The position numbers and the translations under genes were made by a program. A model generated the notes under the pieces. That model ran no database searches. It worked only from the letters and a program-made list of their open reading frames with translations, and was not told the origin of the DNA. A stretch of DNA of 64,000 nt, taken from an uncultured Massilia sp. (GTDB lineage Bacteria > Pseudomonadota > Gammaproteobacteria > Burkholderiales > Burkholderiaceae_D). Shown in pieces: positions 25,885 to 35,834 of this stretch. The stretch's first letter is position 1. Every line of letters begins with the position of its first letter. The DNA lies in the NCBI RefSeq assembly GCF_913773735.1, contig NZ_CAJYEB010000022.1, positions 124,001-188,000 of the forward strand, given 5' to 3'.

Positions 25885-28800
25885 GCAGAACCCATCCATG
25901 TTCGAGCGCATCATCCTGGGCGCCATCCGGCAGCGCTGGCTGGTGATGGTCGCCGCGCTTGCGCTGGCGGCCGTCGGCGTCCACGGCTACCAGCGCCTGC
26001 CGATCGACGCGGTCCCGGACATCACCAACGTCCAGGTCCAGGTCAATACCGCGGCCGAGGGCTACGCGCCGCTGGAAGTCGAGCAGCGCGTGACCTACCC
26101 GGTCGAGGCGGTGCTGGCCGGCCTGCCGGGGCTGGAGCAGACCCGTTCGCTGTCGCGCTACGGCCTGTCGCAGGTCACCGCCGTGTTCCGCGACGGCACC
26201 GACCTGCATTTCGCGCGCCAGCTGGTCAACCAGCGCCTCCAGGAAGCCCGCGCCGGGCTGCCGCCGGGCGTGACGCCGGCCATGGGCCCGATCTCGACCG
26301 GCCTGGGCGAGATCTACCTGTGGACCGTCGAGAGCGCGCCGGGCGCCAGGAAGGCCGACGGCACGCCGTACACGCTGGCCGACCTGCGCGAGGTCCAGGA
26401 CTGGATCGTCAAGCCGCAGCTGCGCCAGGTAGCGGGCGTCACCGAGATCAACACGATCGGCGGCTACGCGAAGGCGTACCACATCACCCCGGATCCGGGC
26501 CGGCTGAGTTCCTACGGCCTGACGCTGGCCGCGGTGGCCGAGGCCATCGAGCGCAACAACGGCAACGTCGGCGCCGGCTACATCGAGCGCGGCGGCGAGC
26601 AGTTCCTGGTGCGCGCGCCGGGCCAGGTGCGCAGCCTGGACGACATCCGCGACACCGTCGTCGCCCACGTGCGCGGCGTGCCGGTGCGCGTGCGCGACGT
26701 GGCGCAGGTGGGCCTGGGACGCGAGCTGCGCACCGGCGCGGCCACCGAGAACGGGCGTGAGGTAGTGCTGGGAACGGCGTTCATGCTGGTCGGCGAGAAC
26801 AGCCGCACCGTGGCGCGCGCGGTGGCGCAGCGGATCGACCGGGTGGCCGCCACGCTGCCGCCGGGCGTGCGCCTGGTCTCCGTGTACGACCGCACGACGC
26901 TGGTCGACAAGGCCATCGCCACCGTCAGGAAGAACCTGCTGGAAGGCGCGGCGCTGGTCGTCGCCATCCTGTTCCTGTTCCTCGGCAACCTGCGCGCCGC
27001 GCTGGTCGCGGCGCTGGTGATCCCGCTGGCGATGCTGTTCACCTTCGCCGGCATGGCCGCGTACGGGGTCAGCGCCAACCTGATGAGCCTGGGCGCGCTG
27101 GACTTCGGCATCATCGTCGACGGCGCCGTGGTGATCGTCGAGAACTGCGTGCGGCGCCTGGCGCACGCGCAGCGGGAACGCGGGCGCGCGCTGACGGCGC
27201 CGGAGCGCTTCGCGCAGGTGTTCGAGGCGGCGCGCGAGGCGCGCCGGCCGCTGCTGTTCGGCCAGCTGATCATCATGGTGGTGTACCTGCCGATCTTCGC
27301 GCTGGGCGGCGTCGAGGGCAGGATGTTCCACCCGATGGCCATCACCGTCGTGCTGGCGCTGGCCGGGGCGATGCTGCTGTCGGTGACCTTCGTGCCGGCC
27401 GCCGTCGCCCTGTTCCTCGGCGCGCGCGTGGCGGAGCGCGACAACCGCCTGGTGGCGCTGGCGCGCTCCGCCTACGCGCCGCTGCTGGCCGCGGTGCTGC
27501 GCAACGGCGCGGCGGTGGCGACGGCGGCCGTGGTGCTGGTGGTCCTGTCCGGCCTGCTGGCCACGCGCCTGGGCAGCGAATTCATTCCCCACCTGGACGA
27601 GGGCGACGTCGCGATGCAGGCGCTGCGCATCCCGGCCACCAGCCTGAGCGCGTCGCTGGAGATGCAGAAGGCGCTGGAGACCGGCCTGACGGCGAAGTTC
27701 CCCGAGATCGAGCGGGTGTTCGCGCGCACCGGCACGGCGGAAATCGCGTCCGACCCGATGCCGCAGAACGTCTCGGACGGCTACATCATGCTCAAGCCCG
27801 AGTCGGCCTGGCCGGCGCCGAAGAAGACCCGGGCCGAGCTGGTGGCGGCGATCCGCGCCGAGGCCGGGCGCTACGCCGGGAACGCCTTCGAGTTCTCCCA
27901 GCCGATCCAGCTGCGTTTCAACGAGCTGATTTCCGGCGTGCGCAGCGACGTGGCCGTGAAGGTCTATGGCGACGACATGGCGGTGCTGGCCCGCGCCGGG
28001 GCGCAGGTCGCCGCCGTGCTGCAGCGCATTCCCGGCGCGGCCGAGGTCAAGGTCGAGCAGACCGAGGGCCTGCCGATGCTGTCGGTGGCCGTCGTGCGCG
28101 AGACGGCGGCGCGCTACGGGCTGAACATCGCCGACGTGCAGGAGGCCGTCGCCGCCGCCACCGGCGGGCGCCGTGCCGGCGTCGTGTTCGAGGGCGATCG
28201 CCGCTTCGACATCCTGGTGCGCCTGCCGGAGGCGCTGCGCGGCGACGTCGACGCGCTGCGGCGCCTGCCGATCGCGCTGCCGGCGGGCGCCGACGGCAAG
28301 GTGTCCTACGTGCCGCTGGCCGAGGTGGCGACGCTGGCGTTCGCGCCGGGCCCGAACCAGGTCAGCCGCGAGGACGGCAAGCGCCGCATCGTGGTCGGGG
28401 CCAATGTGCGCGGGCGCGACGTCGGCAGCTTCGTGGCCGAGGCGCAGGCGGCGATCGCGCGCACGGTGGCGCTGCCGCCGGGCTACTGGACCGGCTGGGG
28501 CGGCACCTTCGAGCAGCTGCAGTCGGCCACGCGGCGCCTGGCGCTGGTGGTGCCGCTGGCGCTGGCGCTCGTGCTGGCGCTGCTGTTCCTCATGTTCGGC
28601 AACCTCAAGGACGGCCTGCTGGTGTTCACCGGCATCCCGTTCGCGTTGACCGGCGGCGTGGCCGCGCTGGCCCTGCGCGGGATCCCGCTGTCGATCACGG
28701 CGGCGGTCGGCTTCATCGCGCTGTCCGGCGTGGCGGTGCTGAACGGCCTGGTGATGATCTCGTTCATCCGCGCGCTGCGCGCGCGCGGGATGGGGCTGGA

Positions 28801-29077
28801 CGAGGCGATCGTCGAGGGCGCGCTGGTGCGCCTGCGTCCGGTGCTGATGACGGCGCTGGTCGCGTCGCTGGGCTTCGTGCCGATGGCGCTGGCCACCGGC
28901 ACCGGCGCCGAGGTGCAGCGGCCGCTGGCCACGGTGGTCATCGGCGGCATCCTGTCGTCGACCGCGCTGACGCTGCTGGTGTTGCCGCTGCTGTACCGCA
29001 TGGCGCACCGCCGCGCCGGGCCCGCGGCCCAGGGTGTCGCGGCGGGCTCCGCGCACGGCGGCGAGCCGGGCTGGTAG
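25874..29077 (+). CDS. czcA: HME-family RND metal efflux pump
   Basis: 1067 residues, typical for CzcA. It is an inner-membrane proton antiporter exporting divalent metal. TM4 carries DFGIIVDGAVVIVEN, the pattern of the Zn/Co/Cd-type (HME1) pumps rather than Cu/Ag ones. DAVPDITNVQVQVNT, GSEFIPHLDEGD and LSGVAVLNGLVMI are also family motifs. The start may instead be ATG 25898 (MFERIILGAI), which is the usual family N-terminus; GTG 25865 is also open. It ends an operon czcI-C-B-A. No czcD gene follows; the next genes are convergent. Confidence 0.94.
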   Translation: MAIEQNPSMFERIILGAIRQRWLVMVAALALAAVGVHGYQRLPIDAVPDITNVQVQVNTAAEGYAPLEVEQRVTYPVEAVLAGLPGLEQTRSLSRYGLSQVTAVFRDGTDLHFARQLVNQRLQEARAGLPPGVTPAMGPISTGLGEIYLWTVESAPGARKADGTPYTLADLREVQDWIVKPQLRQVAGVTEINTIGGYAKAYHITPDPGRLSSYGLTLAAVAEAIERNNGNVGAGYIERGGEQFLVRAPGQVRSLDDIRDTVVAHVRGVPVRVRDVAQVGLGRELRTGAATENGREVVLGTAFMLVGENSRTVARAVAQRIDRVAATLPPGVRLVSVYDRTTLVDKAIATVRKNLLEGAALVVAILFLFLGNLRAALVAALVIPLAMLFTFAGMAAYGVSANLMSLGALDFGIIVDGAVVIVENCVRRLAHAQRERGRALTAPERFAQVFEAAREARRPLLFGQLIIMVVYLPIFALGGVEGRMFHPMAITVVLALAGAMLLSVTFVPAAVALFLGARVAERDNRLVALARSAYAPLLAAVLRNGAAVATAAVVLVVLSGLLATRLGSEFIPHLDEGDVAMQALRIPATSLSASLEMQKALETGLTAKFPEIERVFARTGTAEIASDPMPQNVSDGYIMLKPESAWPAPKKTRAELVAAIRAEAGRYAGNAFEFSQPIQLRFNELISGVRSDVAVKVYGDDMAVLARAGAQVAAVLQRIPGAAEVKVEQTEGLPMLSVAVVRETAARYGLNIADVQEAVAAATGGRRAGVVFEGDRRFDILVRLPEALRGDVDALRRLPIALPAGADGKVSYVPLAEVATLAFAPGPNQVSREDGKRRIVVGANVRGRDVGSFVAEAQAAIARTVALPPGYWTGWGGTFEQLQSATRRLALVVPLALALVLALLFLMFGNLKDGLLVFTGIPFALTGGVAALALRGIPLSITAAVGFIALSGVAVLNGLVMISFIRALRARGMGLDEAIVEGALVRLRPVLMTALVASLGFVPMALATGTGAEVQRPLATVVIGGILSSTALTLLVLPLLYRMAHRRAGPAAQGVAAGSAHGGEPGW

Positions 29078-29294
29078 CCCGGCGGCGCCACGGTGGCGCC
29101 GGTGGTGGCCATGGGCCGCTGCACGCGCGGGTCCACCGGCGGCGTCCCGCCCTGGTCGATCATCGGCGTCGGCGCCAGGTCGTCGATGCGCACGTGCTGG
29201 TCGGTCACCGGGGCGCCGAGCAGCAGGCCGCCCGGCCTGTCGCGGAACACCGCGTCGCGCCCGGGCTGGTGCCATCCAGCTCGCGCGCCGCGGC

Positions 29295-30719
29295 TCAGGC
29301 GGACGCGCCGTGGACCTCGCCGTCCGCCGGCACGGGAATGCGCAGCGTCGCCCGCAGCCCCGGCCGGTTGTCTTCCAGCAGCAGCGCGCCGCCGTGCAGG
29401 CGTGCCACGGCCGACACCACGCTCAGGCCGAGGCCGACGCCGGGCGTGCCGCGGCTGGCGTCGCCGCGGTAGAAACGCTGCGCGACCTTCGGCCGCTCGG
29501 CCTCGGCGATGCCGGGGCCGTCGTCGGCCACGGCCAGCTCCACGGCGCCGGCGCGGCGCCGCGCCGAGATCGCGATGGTGCCGCGCTGTGGCGCATACTT
29601 GAGCGCGTTCTCCACCAGGTTGCCCAGCGCCTGGGCCAGCAGCACCGGGTCGCCGGTGGCCTGCAGCACGCCCTCGGGCGCGAACGTCAGGGCGATGTCC
29701 TTCAGTTCCGCCACCGGCAGGTAGAATTCGGCCACCTCGGCGCCGAGCCGCCCGAGGTCGACCGAGACGAAGCCGCCGCGCCGGCTGCCGCTGTCGATCT
29801 CGGCCAGGCGCAGCAGCGCATTGAACACGGCCATCACCCGGTCGACGTCGTCGATGGCGGCGTCGATCTCGGCGAACGCCTGCTCGGCCGGCGGCCGCTC
29901 GACCGCCAGTTCTTCCAGGCGCGCGCGCAGTTCGGACAGCGGCGTGCGCAGGTCGTGCGCGATGGCGTTCGAGACGTCCTGCACGCCGGTCACCAGCTGC
30001 TCGATCTGGTCGAGCATGCGGTTCACCGTGCGCGTCAGCAGCTGCAGCTCGTCGCCGTCGCCGGGGCCCGGCTCCGGCAGGCGGCGCGACAGCTTGCCCT
30101 CGATGATGGCGGCGGTGGTCTGGCCGATGCCCTGCACGCGCGCCAGCAGCGCGCGCCGGACCAGTACCGCGCCCAGCACCGCGCCCGCCACCACGGTGGC
30201 GGCGCATCCCAGCAGGCCGTAGGCGAACAGCCGCTCCAGCTCCTCGAAGCGGTGGGTATTGCTGGCGACGAGCAGCCGGTAGCCGCCGGCGAGGGTGACG
30301 CGCACCAGTTCGACGCTGCGCGGCGCGCCGTCCACGCGGATCGCCAGCGTGCAGACGCCGTCGCGCTCCGGCACGCCGTCCGGCCAGCGCGCCAGGTTGC
30401 CGGCCAGGCGGGCGCCGTCCGGTCCGACCAGCAGCATGCTCTTGCTGATGCCGTCGATGGTGCCGATGACCTGGGTGTCGATGGCGGCGGCCAGCGCCTG
30501 CGGCCCGCTGCGCTCGAACAGGCCGGCCAGGCGCGTGGCGTCGGACTTGATCAGCTCCGTGCGCACCTGCTGGATGTTGGTGTGCCAGGCGTACCACAGC
30601 GGCGCCGCGAACATGGCCAGCACCAGCAGGGTGCCGGCCGCGTAGGCGACGGCGACGGTGCGCGCCGAAAAGCCGGGCAGCCGCATCCGGGACGGCCGCG
30701 ACAGGGACGGCCAGCTCAT
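29295..30719 (-). CDS. Sensor histidine kinase, heavy-metal-sensor type
   Basis: 474 residues. Two membrane segments (~22-44 and ~168-192) bracket a ~125-residue periplasmic sensor; a HAMP region follows. The dimerisation box is SNAIAHDLRTPLSEL with the phospho-histidine in AHDLRTP. N box NLVENALKYAP, G1 DDGPGI and G2 GVGLGLS are complete. It overlaps its response regulator by 4 bp and is the last gene of the operon MFP-RND-regulator-kinase. The czc operon converges on it, so it could also sense metal for that pump. The 217 bp after its stop hold no clear gene. Confidence 0.92.
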   Translation of the reverse strand: MSWPSLSRPSRMRLPGFSARTVAVAYAAGTLLVLAMFAAPLWYAWHTNIQQVRTELIKSDATRLAGLFERSGPQALAAAIDTQVIGTIDGISKSMLLVGPDGARLAGNLARWPDGVPERDGVCTLAIRVDGAPRSVELVRVTLAGGYRLLVASNTHRFEELERLFAYGLLGCAATVVAGAVLGAVLVRRALLARVQGIGQTTAAIIEGKLSRRLPEPGPGDGDELQLLTRTVNRMLDQIEQLVTGVQDVSNAIAHDLRTPLSELRARLEELAVERPPAEQAFAEIDAAIDDVDRVMAVFNALLRLAEIDSGSRRGGFVSVDLGRLGAEVAEFYLPVAELKDIALTFAPEGVLQATGDPVLLAQALGNLVENALKYAPQRGTIAISARRRAGAVELAVADDGPGIAEAERPKVAQRFYRGDASRGTPGVGLGLSVVSAVARLHGGALLLEDNRPGLRATLRIPVPADGEVHGASA

Positions 30720-31402
30720 GGCCGGTCGGTCAGCATGTAGCCGGCATTGCGCACGGTGCGCAGCAGCGGCGTGTCGAAGCCGGCGTCGATCTTCTGGCGC
30801 AGCTTGCTGATGTGGACGTCGATGACGTTGGTCTGCGGGTCGAAGTGGTAGTCCCAGACGTTCTCCAGCAGCATGGTGCGGGTCACGACCTGGTTGGCGT
30901 GGCGCAGCAGGTAGGCCAGCAGCTTGAATTCGCGCGGCTGCAGCGCGATGGCGCGGCCGCCGCGCACGACCTTGTGCGCCAGCATGTCGACGCTCAGGTC
31001 GGCCAGCGCCAGCGTGGTTTCCGGCGCCTGCGACTGGCTCTGCGAGCGGCGCAGCAGGGCGTCCAGGCGCGCCAGCAGCTCGCCGAACGCGAAGGGCTTG
31101 ACCAGGTAGTCGTCGCCGCCGCGCTTGAGCCCCAGGATGCGGTCGTCCACGCCGTCCAGCGCCGACAGGATCAGGATCGGCACGCCGTTGCCCTGGGCGC
31201 GCAGCGCGGCGACGATGGCCAGGCCGTCCACGCCGCCGGGCAGCATGCGGTCCATGACGATGGCGTCGTAGGTCTCGCTGACGGCCAGGTACAGGCCGTC
31301 GCGGCCGTTGTCGGCATGGTCGACCGTGTGCCCGGCCTCGCCCAGCCCTTTCTTGACGAAGCGCGCGACGCGCTCGTTGTCTTCGACCAGCAGCAGTTTC
31401 AT
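30716..31402 (-). CDS. OmpR-family response regulator
   Basis: 228 residues. The receiver has E7 D8, the phospho-acceptor D51 (AIVMDRMLP), and K103 in YLVKPF. A winged-helix DNA-binding domain follows (LQPREFKLLAYLLRHANQVV, NVIDVHISKLRQKID, VRNAGYML). It belongs to the CzcR/CopR/IrlR branch by appearance. It starts 1 bp after the RND pump stop and overlaps the kinase, so all four genes form one transcript. The CATTAA-N6-TTAATG palindrome upstream of the operon is its likely binding site. Confidence 0.94.
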   Translation of the reverse strand: MKLLLVEDNERVARFVKKGLGEAGHTVDHADNGRDGLYLAVSETYDAIVMDRMLPGGVDGLAIVAALRAQGNGVPILILSALDGVDDRILGLKRGGDDYLVKPFAFGELLARLDALLRRSQSQSQAPETTLALADLSVDMLAHKVVRGGRAIALQPREFKLLAYLLRHANQVVTRTMLLENVWDYHFDPQTNVIDVHISKLRQKIDAGFDTPLLRTVRNAGYMLTDRP

Positions 31403-31403
31403 G

Positions 31404-34400
31404 TCAGCTCGCCTCCCGTTTTTCCAGCGCGACGGCGGGCGCGGCGCCCGGAGCGTCGGCCCCGGGCTTGCCCAGGCGCCCGGCGATCAGCACGAAGAAC
31501 AGCGGGATCAGGAAGGTGGCCAGGAAGGTCGCCGTCAGCATGCCGCCGATCACGCCGATGCCCAGCGCGTTCTGGCTGCCCGAGCCGGCGCCGCTGGCCA
31601 GCGCCAGCGGCAGCACGCCCAGCACGAAGGCCATCGAGGTCATGACGATCGGGCGCAGGCGCAGCTTGGACGCTTCCAGCGCCGCCTCGACCACGCCGCG
31701 GCCCTGCAGCTGCAGCTCGCGCGCGAATTCCACGATCAGGATCGCGTTCTTGGCCGACAGGCCGATGGTCGTGAGCAGGCCGACCTGGAAGAACACGTCG
31801 TTCTCCATGCCGAAGGCGCTGGCGGCGCCGAGCGCGCCCAGCACGCCGACCGGCACCACCATGATGACCGACACCGGGATCGCCCAGCTCTCGTACAGCG
31901 CGGCCAGGCTCAGGAACACCACCAGGATCGACAGCGCGTACAGCAGCGGCGCCTGGTTGCCGGCCTGGACCTGCTGCAGCGAGATGCCGCTCCACTCGAA
32001 GCCGATGCCGGCCGGCAGCTGCCGCATCAGGCGCGTCATCGTGTCCATCGCCTCGCCGGTGCTGTGGCCGGGGGCCGGCTGGCCCTGGATCTCGGCCGAC
32101 TCGATGCCGTTGTAGCGCTGCATGGAGGGCGAACCCCAGCTCCAGTGCGCGCTGGCGAAGGCGGAGAAGGGCACCATGTCGCCGGCCTTGTTGCGCGCGT
32201 AGAGCAGCTTGATGTCGTCCGGGTTCATGCGGAACCGGGCGTCGGCCTGCACGTAGACGCGCTTGATGCGGTTGTCGGTGTCGAAGAAGTTGTTGACGTA
32301 GCGCGAACCCCAGGCGGTGGCGAAGATCTGGTCGACGTCGGACAGGTTCACGCCCAGCGCCGCGGCCTTCTCGTGGTCGATCTCGATCTTGTAGGTGGCG
32401 TTGTCGGGCTGTCCCGAGAAGCGCACGCGCGCCAGGCCCGGCTCCTGCTTCGCCAGTTCCAGCAGGCGGTCGCGCGCCTGCGCCAGGGCGTCGTGGCCCA
32501 GGCCGCCGCGGTCCTGCAACTGCAGCGAGAAGCCGGTGGCGGAACCCAGGCCGCGGATCGCCGGCGGCTCGACCGGCGTCACCTGGGCGCCCTGGTAGCC
32601 GGCGTAGCGCGCCGCGATGCGCTCGCTCAGCGCCGCCACGGTCGAGGCGTCGCCCTTGCGTTCGTCCCACGGCTTCAGGCGCACGAACAGGCGGCCCTGG
32701 TTCTGGCCGCGGTTCGGCTGGCTGGCGCCGTTGGTCATGAAGGTGGAGTCGACCAGCGCCGCCTCGTCCTTCAGCAGGTACTGGTTGACGTCTTCGAGCG
32801 CCTTGCCGGTCATTTCCGTGGTGCTGCCGGCCGGGGTCTGGACCTGCACGAACATGTAGCCCTGGTCTTCCTTCGGCAGGAAGCCGCCCGGCAGGCGCGC
32901 GAACAGCAGGGCGACCACGCCGATCAGCACCACGTACAGGATCATCCACAGGCCGCGCCGGTCGAGGATGCGGGTGACGCCGCCCAGGTAGCGGTCGCGG
33001 CTGGCTTCGAACGCGCGGTTGAACCAGCCGAAGAACCCGCGCTTGTGCGCATGGCCGGGGTCGGGCTTGCGCAGCAGCGTGGCGCACAGGGCGGGCGTGA
33101 GCGTCAGCGCGATGAACACCGACAGCAGCATCGAGGCCACCACCGTCAGCGAGAACTCGCGGTAGATCGCGCCCACGGTGCCGCTGGAAAAGGCCACCGG
33201 CACGAACACGGCCGACAGCACCAGCGCCACGCCGATCAGCGCGCTGCTGATCTGGCCCATGGCCTTCTGCGTCGCCTCCAGCGGCCCGAGGCCGTCCTCG
33301 TGCATCACGCGCTCGACGTTCTCCACCACCACGATGGCGTCGTCCACCAGCAGGCCGATCGCCAGCACCAGGCCGAACATCGACAGGGTGTTCACCGTGA
33401 AGCCCAGCGCCGCCATGATGCCGAAGGTCCCCAGCAGCACCACCGGCACCGTGATCGACGGGATCAGGGTGGCGCGCACGTTCTGCAGGAACAGGTACAT
33501 CACCAGGAACACCAGCACGATGCCCTCGATCAGGGTCTTGAGCACCTCGTGGATCGAGACCTCGATGAACGGGGTGACGTCGTTCGGGTAGACCACGCGC
33601 AGGCCGTGCGGGAAGAAGGGCTTGAGCTCGTCCAGGCGCTGGCGCACGGCCTGCGCGGTGGCCAGGGCGTTGGCGCCGGGCGCCAGCGAGATGCCCAGGC
33701 CGGACGCCGACTTGCCGCTGTAGCGCGTGTCGACGTTGTAGTTTTCCGGGCCGAGCGCGACGCGCGCCACGTCGCCGATGCGCACGCTGGCGCCGTCCGG
33801 CTGCACCTTCAGCAGGATGCGGCGGAACTGCTCGGGCGTGCGCAGCAGGCTGGCCTGGCTGATGGTGGCGTTCAGCGCCTGGCCCGCCACCGCCGGCACG
33901 CCGCCCAGCTGGCCGCCGGAAACCTGTACGTTCTGGGCCTGGATGGCGGCGTTCACGTCCAGCGGCGTGAGCGCGTAGCTGCGCAGCTTGACGGGGTCGA
34001 GCCAGATCCGCATCGCGTACTGGGTGCCGAACAGGTTCATGCTGCCCACGCCGGGAATGCGGCTGAGCGGATCCTGCACGTTCGAGGCCACGTAATTGGC
34101 GATGTCGAACTTGGTCATGCTGTCGTCGTCGGAGACGAACGCCGCCACCATCAGGAAGTCGCTGGTCGACTTGGTCACGCGCAGGCCCGACTGCTGCACG
34201 TCGGCCGGCAGGCGCGGCACGGCCGACTGCAGTTTATTTTGTACCTGGACCTGGGCGATGTCGGGATCGGTGCCGGCCGCGAACGTCAGCGTCGTGGTCG
34301 ACTGGCCGGTGTCGTCGCTGGAGGACGCCATGTAGAGCAGGTTGTCGATCGCCGTCATCTGCTGCTCGATCACCTGCACCACCGTGTTCTGCATGGTCTC

Positions 34401-34562
34401 GGCCGAGGCGCCCGGGAACGACGCGGCGATCTGCACCGTGGGCGGGGCCACCGGCGGGTACTGCTCGATCGGCATGCGGTGCAGCGCCAGCGCGCCCACC
34501 AGCATGACGAGGATGGAGATGACGATCGCGAAGATCGGCCGGCGGATGAAGAATTGTGCCAT
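31404..34562 (-). CDS. HAE1-family RND multidrug efflux pump
   Basis: 1052 residues, typical of AcrB/MexB. It is a trimeric inner-membrane proton antiporter for hydrophobic or amphiphilic compounds. The N-terminus MAQFFIRRPIFAIVISI, the TM4 aspartate pair in GLLVDDAIVVVENVER, and GYMFVQVQTPAGST mark the HAE1 family. Twelve membrane segments and two large periplasmic loops are evident. It follows the membrane-fusion gene by 11 bp and precedes the regulator by 1 bp. No outer-membrane factor is encoded in the operon, so it would use a TolC-type partner from elsewhere. Confidence 0.95.
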   Translation of the reverse strand: MAQFFIRRPIFAIVISILVMLVGALALHRMPIEQYPPVAPPTVQIAASFPGASAETMQNTVVQVIEQQMTAIDNLLYMASSSDDTGQSTTTLTFAAGTDPDIAQVQVQNKLQSAVPRLPADVQQSGLRVTKSTSDFLMVAAFVSDDDSMTKFDIANYVASNVQDPLSRIPGVGSMNLFGTQYAMRIWLDPVKLRSYALTPLDVNAAIQAQNVQVSGGQLGGVPAVAGQALNATISQASLLRTPEQFRRILLKVQPDGASVRIGDVARVALGPENYNVDTRYSGKSASGLGISLAPGANALATAQAVRQRLDELKPFFPHGLRVVYPNDVTPFIEVSIHEVLKTLIEGIVLVFLVMYLFLQNVRATLIPSITVPVVLLGTFGIMAALGFTVNTLSMFGLVLAIGLLVDDAIVVVENVERVMHEDGLGPLEATQKAMGQISSALIGVALVLSAVFVPVAFSSGTVGAIYREFSLTVVASMLLSVFIALTLTPALCATLLRKPDPGHAHKRGFFGWFNRAFEASRDRYLGGVTRILDRRGLWMILYVVLIGVVALLFARLPGGFLPKEDQGYMFVQVQTPAGSTTEMTGKALEDVNQYLLKDEAALVDSTFMTNGASQPNRGQNQGRLFVRLKPWDERKGDASTVAALSERIAARYAGYQGAQVTPVEPPAIRGLGSATGFSLQLQDRGGLGHDALAQARDRLLELAKQEPGLARVRFSGQPDNATYKIEIDHEKAAALGVNLSDVDQIFATAWGSRYVNNFFDTDNRIKRVYVQADARFRMNPDDIKLLYARNKAGDMVPFSAFASAHWSWGSPSMQRYNGIESAEIQGQPAPGHSTGEAMDTMTRLMRQLPAGIGFEWSGISLQQVQAGNQAPLLYALSILVVFLSLAALYESWAIPVSVIMVVPVGVLGALGAASAFGMENDVFFQVGLLTTIGLSAKNAILIVEFARELQLQGRGVVEAALEASKLRLRPIVMTSMAFVLGVLPLALASGAGSGSQNALGIGVIGGMLTATFLATFLIPLFFVLIAGRLGKPGADAPGAAPAVALEKREAS

Positions 34563-34573
34563 CGGCCGGCTCC

Positions 34574-35755
34574 TCAGCGCTGCGCCGTGGCGGGCGCCGC
34601 CGCCGGCGCGGCGGCGGCGTCGCGCACCTTCACCGCGATGCCCGGCCGCAGCTTCTGCACGCCGCTGACGACCACCCGCTCGCCCTCCTGCAGGCCGGCG
34701 TCGACCAGCCACTGGCCGTCGACCAGGGCGCCGGTGCGGATCGTGCGCTGCACGGTCTTGCCGTCGGCGCCGACCAGCATCACGGTCGCCAGGCCCTGCT
34801 GGTTGCGCGTCACCGCCGGCGCCGGCACGCGCAGCGCGTTCTGGCGCACGCCCTGGCTGACCGCGGCGTGCACGAACATGCCCGGCAGGAGCAGGTGGTC
34901 GGGGTTCGGGAAGCGCGCGCGCAGCGTGACCGAGCCGGTGGCCGGATCGACGTTCACGCCGCTCACTTCCAGCGTGCCGGTGCGCGCGTAGGTGCTGCCG
35001 TCTTCCAGCCGCAGGCTGACCCGGGCGCGGTCCGGGCCGTCCATGCGCACGTTGCCGGCGGCGATCTCGCGGCGCAGCGCCAGGCCCTCGACGCTGGACT
35101 GCTGCAGGTCGACGTACATCGGGTCGATCTGCTGGATGGTCGTCAGCAGGGTGGCCGAGCCGCCCTGCACGTAGGCGCCCTTGGTCACCTGCGAGACGGT
35201 GCTGCGGCCGGCGATCGGCGCGCTGACGTTGGTGTAGCCCAGGTTGATGCGGGCGGTGGTCGCCGCGGCCCTGGCGCCGGCGACGTCGGCGGCGGCCTGC
35301 TGCTCGTCGGCCTTGGCGTCGTCGTATTCTTGCTTGCTGATCGCATTGCTGCCGACCAGCGCATCGTAGCGCTTGCGCTTCGCGCCGGCCGTCGCCAGGT
35401 TGGCCTCGGCGCGCAGCAGGGCGGCCTGGGCGCTGGCCAGCGCGGCCTGGTAGGGCGCCGGGTCGATGCGGTACAGCGGCTGGCCCTGGCGCACGTCCGC
35501 GCCCTCGACGAAGCTGCGCTCCTGCACGATGCCGTCGACCCGGGCGCGCACCTCCGCCAGCAGGAAGGGCGCGGTGCGGCCCGGCAGGTCGACGCTGAGC
35601 GGCACGCTCGCCGGGCGCAGCGTCAGCACGGTCACTTCGGGAACGGGGGCGGGGGCGGGCTTGTCGTCGCGCTTGCAGGCGGACAGCGCCAGGGTAATGG
35701 CGGCGCCGGCGGCGATCGCCAGCGCGCTGCGGAACCGGTGGGTCATCGGAGGCAT
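34574..35755 (-). CDS. RND membrane-fusion lipoprotein (AcrA/MexA type)
   Basis: 393 residues. A lipoprotein signal with lipobox LALSAC places acylated Cys at residue 27. The biotinyl-lipoyl fold is seen in LLAEVRARVDGIVQERSFVE and RIDPAPYQAALASAQAAL, with a helical hairpin, then YTNVSAPIAGRSTVS and a beta-barrel. It connects the HAE1 pump to an outer-membrane channel. It is the first gene of the operon. An ATG nine bases downstream (MTHRF) is an alternative start; neither has a clear ribosome site. Confidence 0.93.
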   Translation of the reverse strand: MPPMTHRFRSALAIAAGAAITLALSACKRDDKPAPAPVPEVTVLTLRPASVPLSVDLPGRTAPFLLAEVRARVDGIVQERSFVEGADVRQGQPLYRIDPAPYQAALASAQAALLRAEANLATAGAKRKRYDALVGSNAISKQEYDDAKADEQQAAADVAGARAAATTARINLGYTNVSAPIAGRSTVSQVTKGAYVQGGSATLLTTIQQIDPMYVDLQQSSVEGLALRREIAAGNVRMDGPDRARVSLRLEDGSTYARTGTLEVSGVNVDPATGSVTLRARFPNPDHLLLPGMFVHAAVSQGVRQNALRVPAPAVTRNQQGLATVMLVGADGKTVQRTIRTGALVDGQWLVDAGLQEGERVVVSGVQKLRPGIAVKVRDAAAAPAAAPATAQR

Positions 35756-35834
35756 GGAGTCGGTGGTCGGGTTGGCGAGGATGGATCTGGAACTGCACTA
35801 TGCCGTCCCGCGCCTTAAACGGGGGTGAGCAATT

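Noticed and set aside
25439..29275. A 1278-residue minus-strand frame opposite czcBA
   Set aside because: His/Arg/Gln-rich shadow of the pump gene; no start signal or motif.
31308..34991. A 1227-residue plus-strand frame opposite the HAE1 pump
   Set aside because: Shadow frame; the minus strand carries the complete RND motifs.
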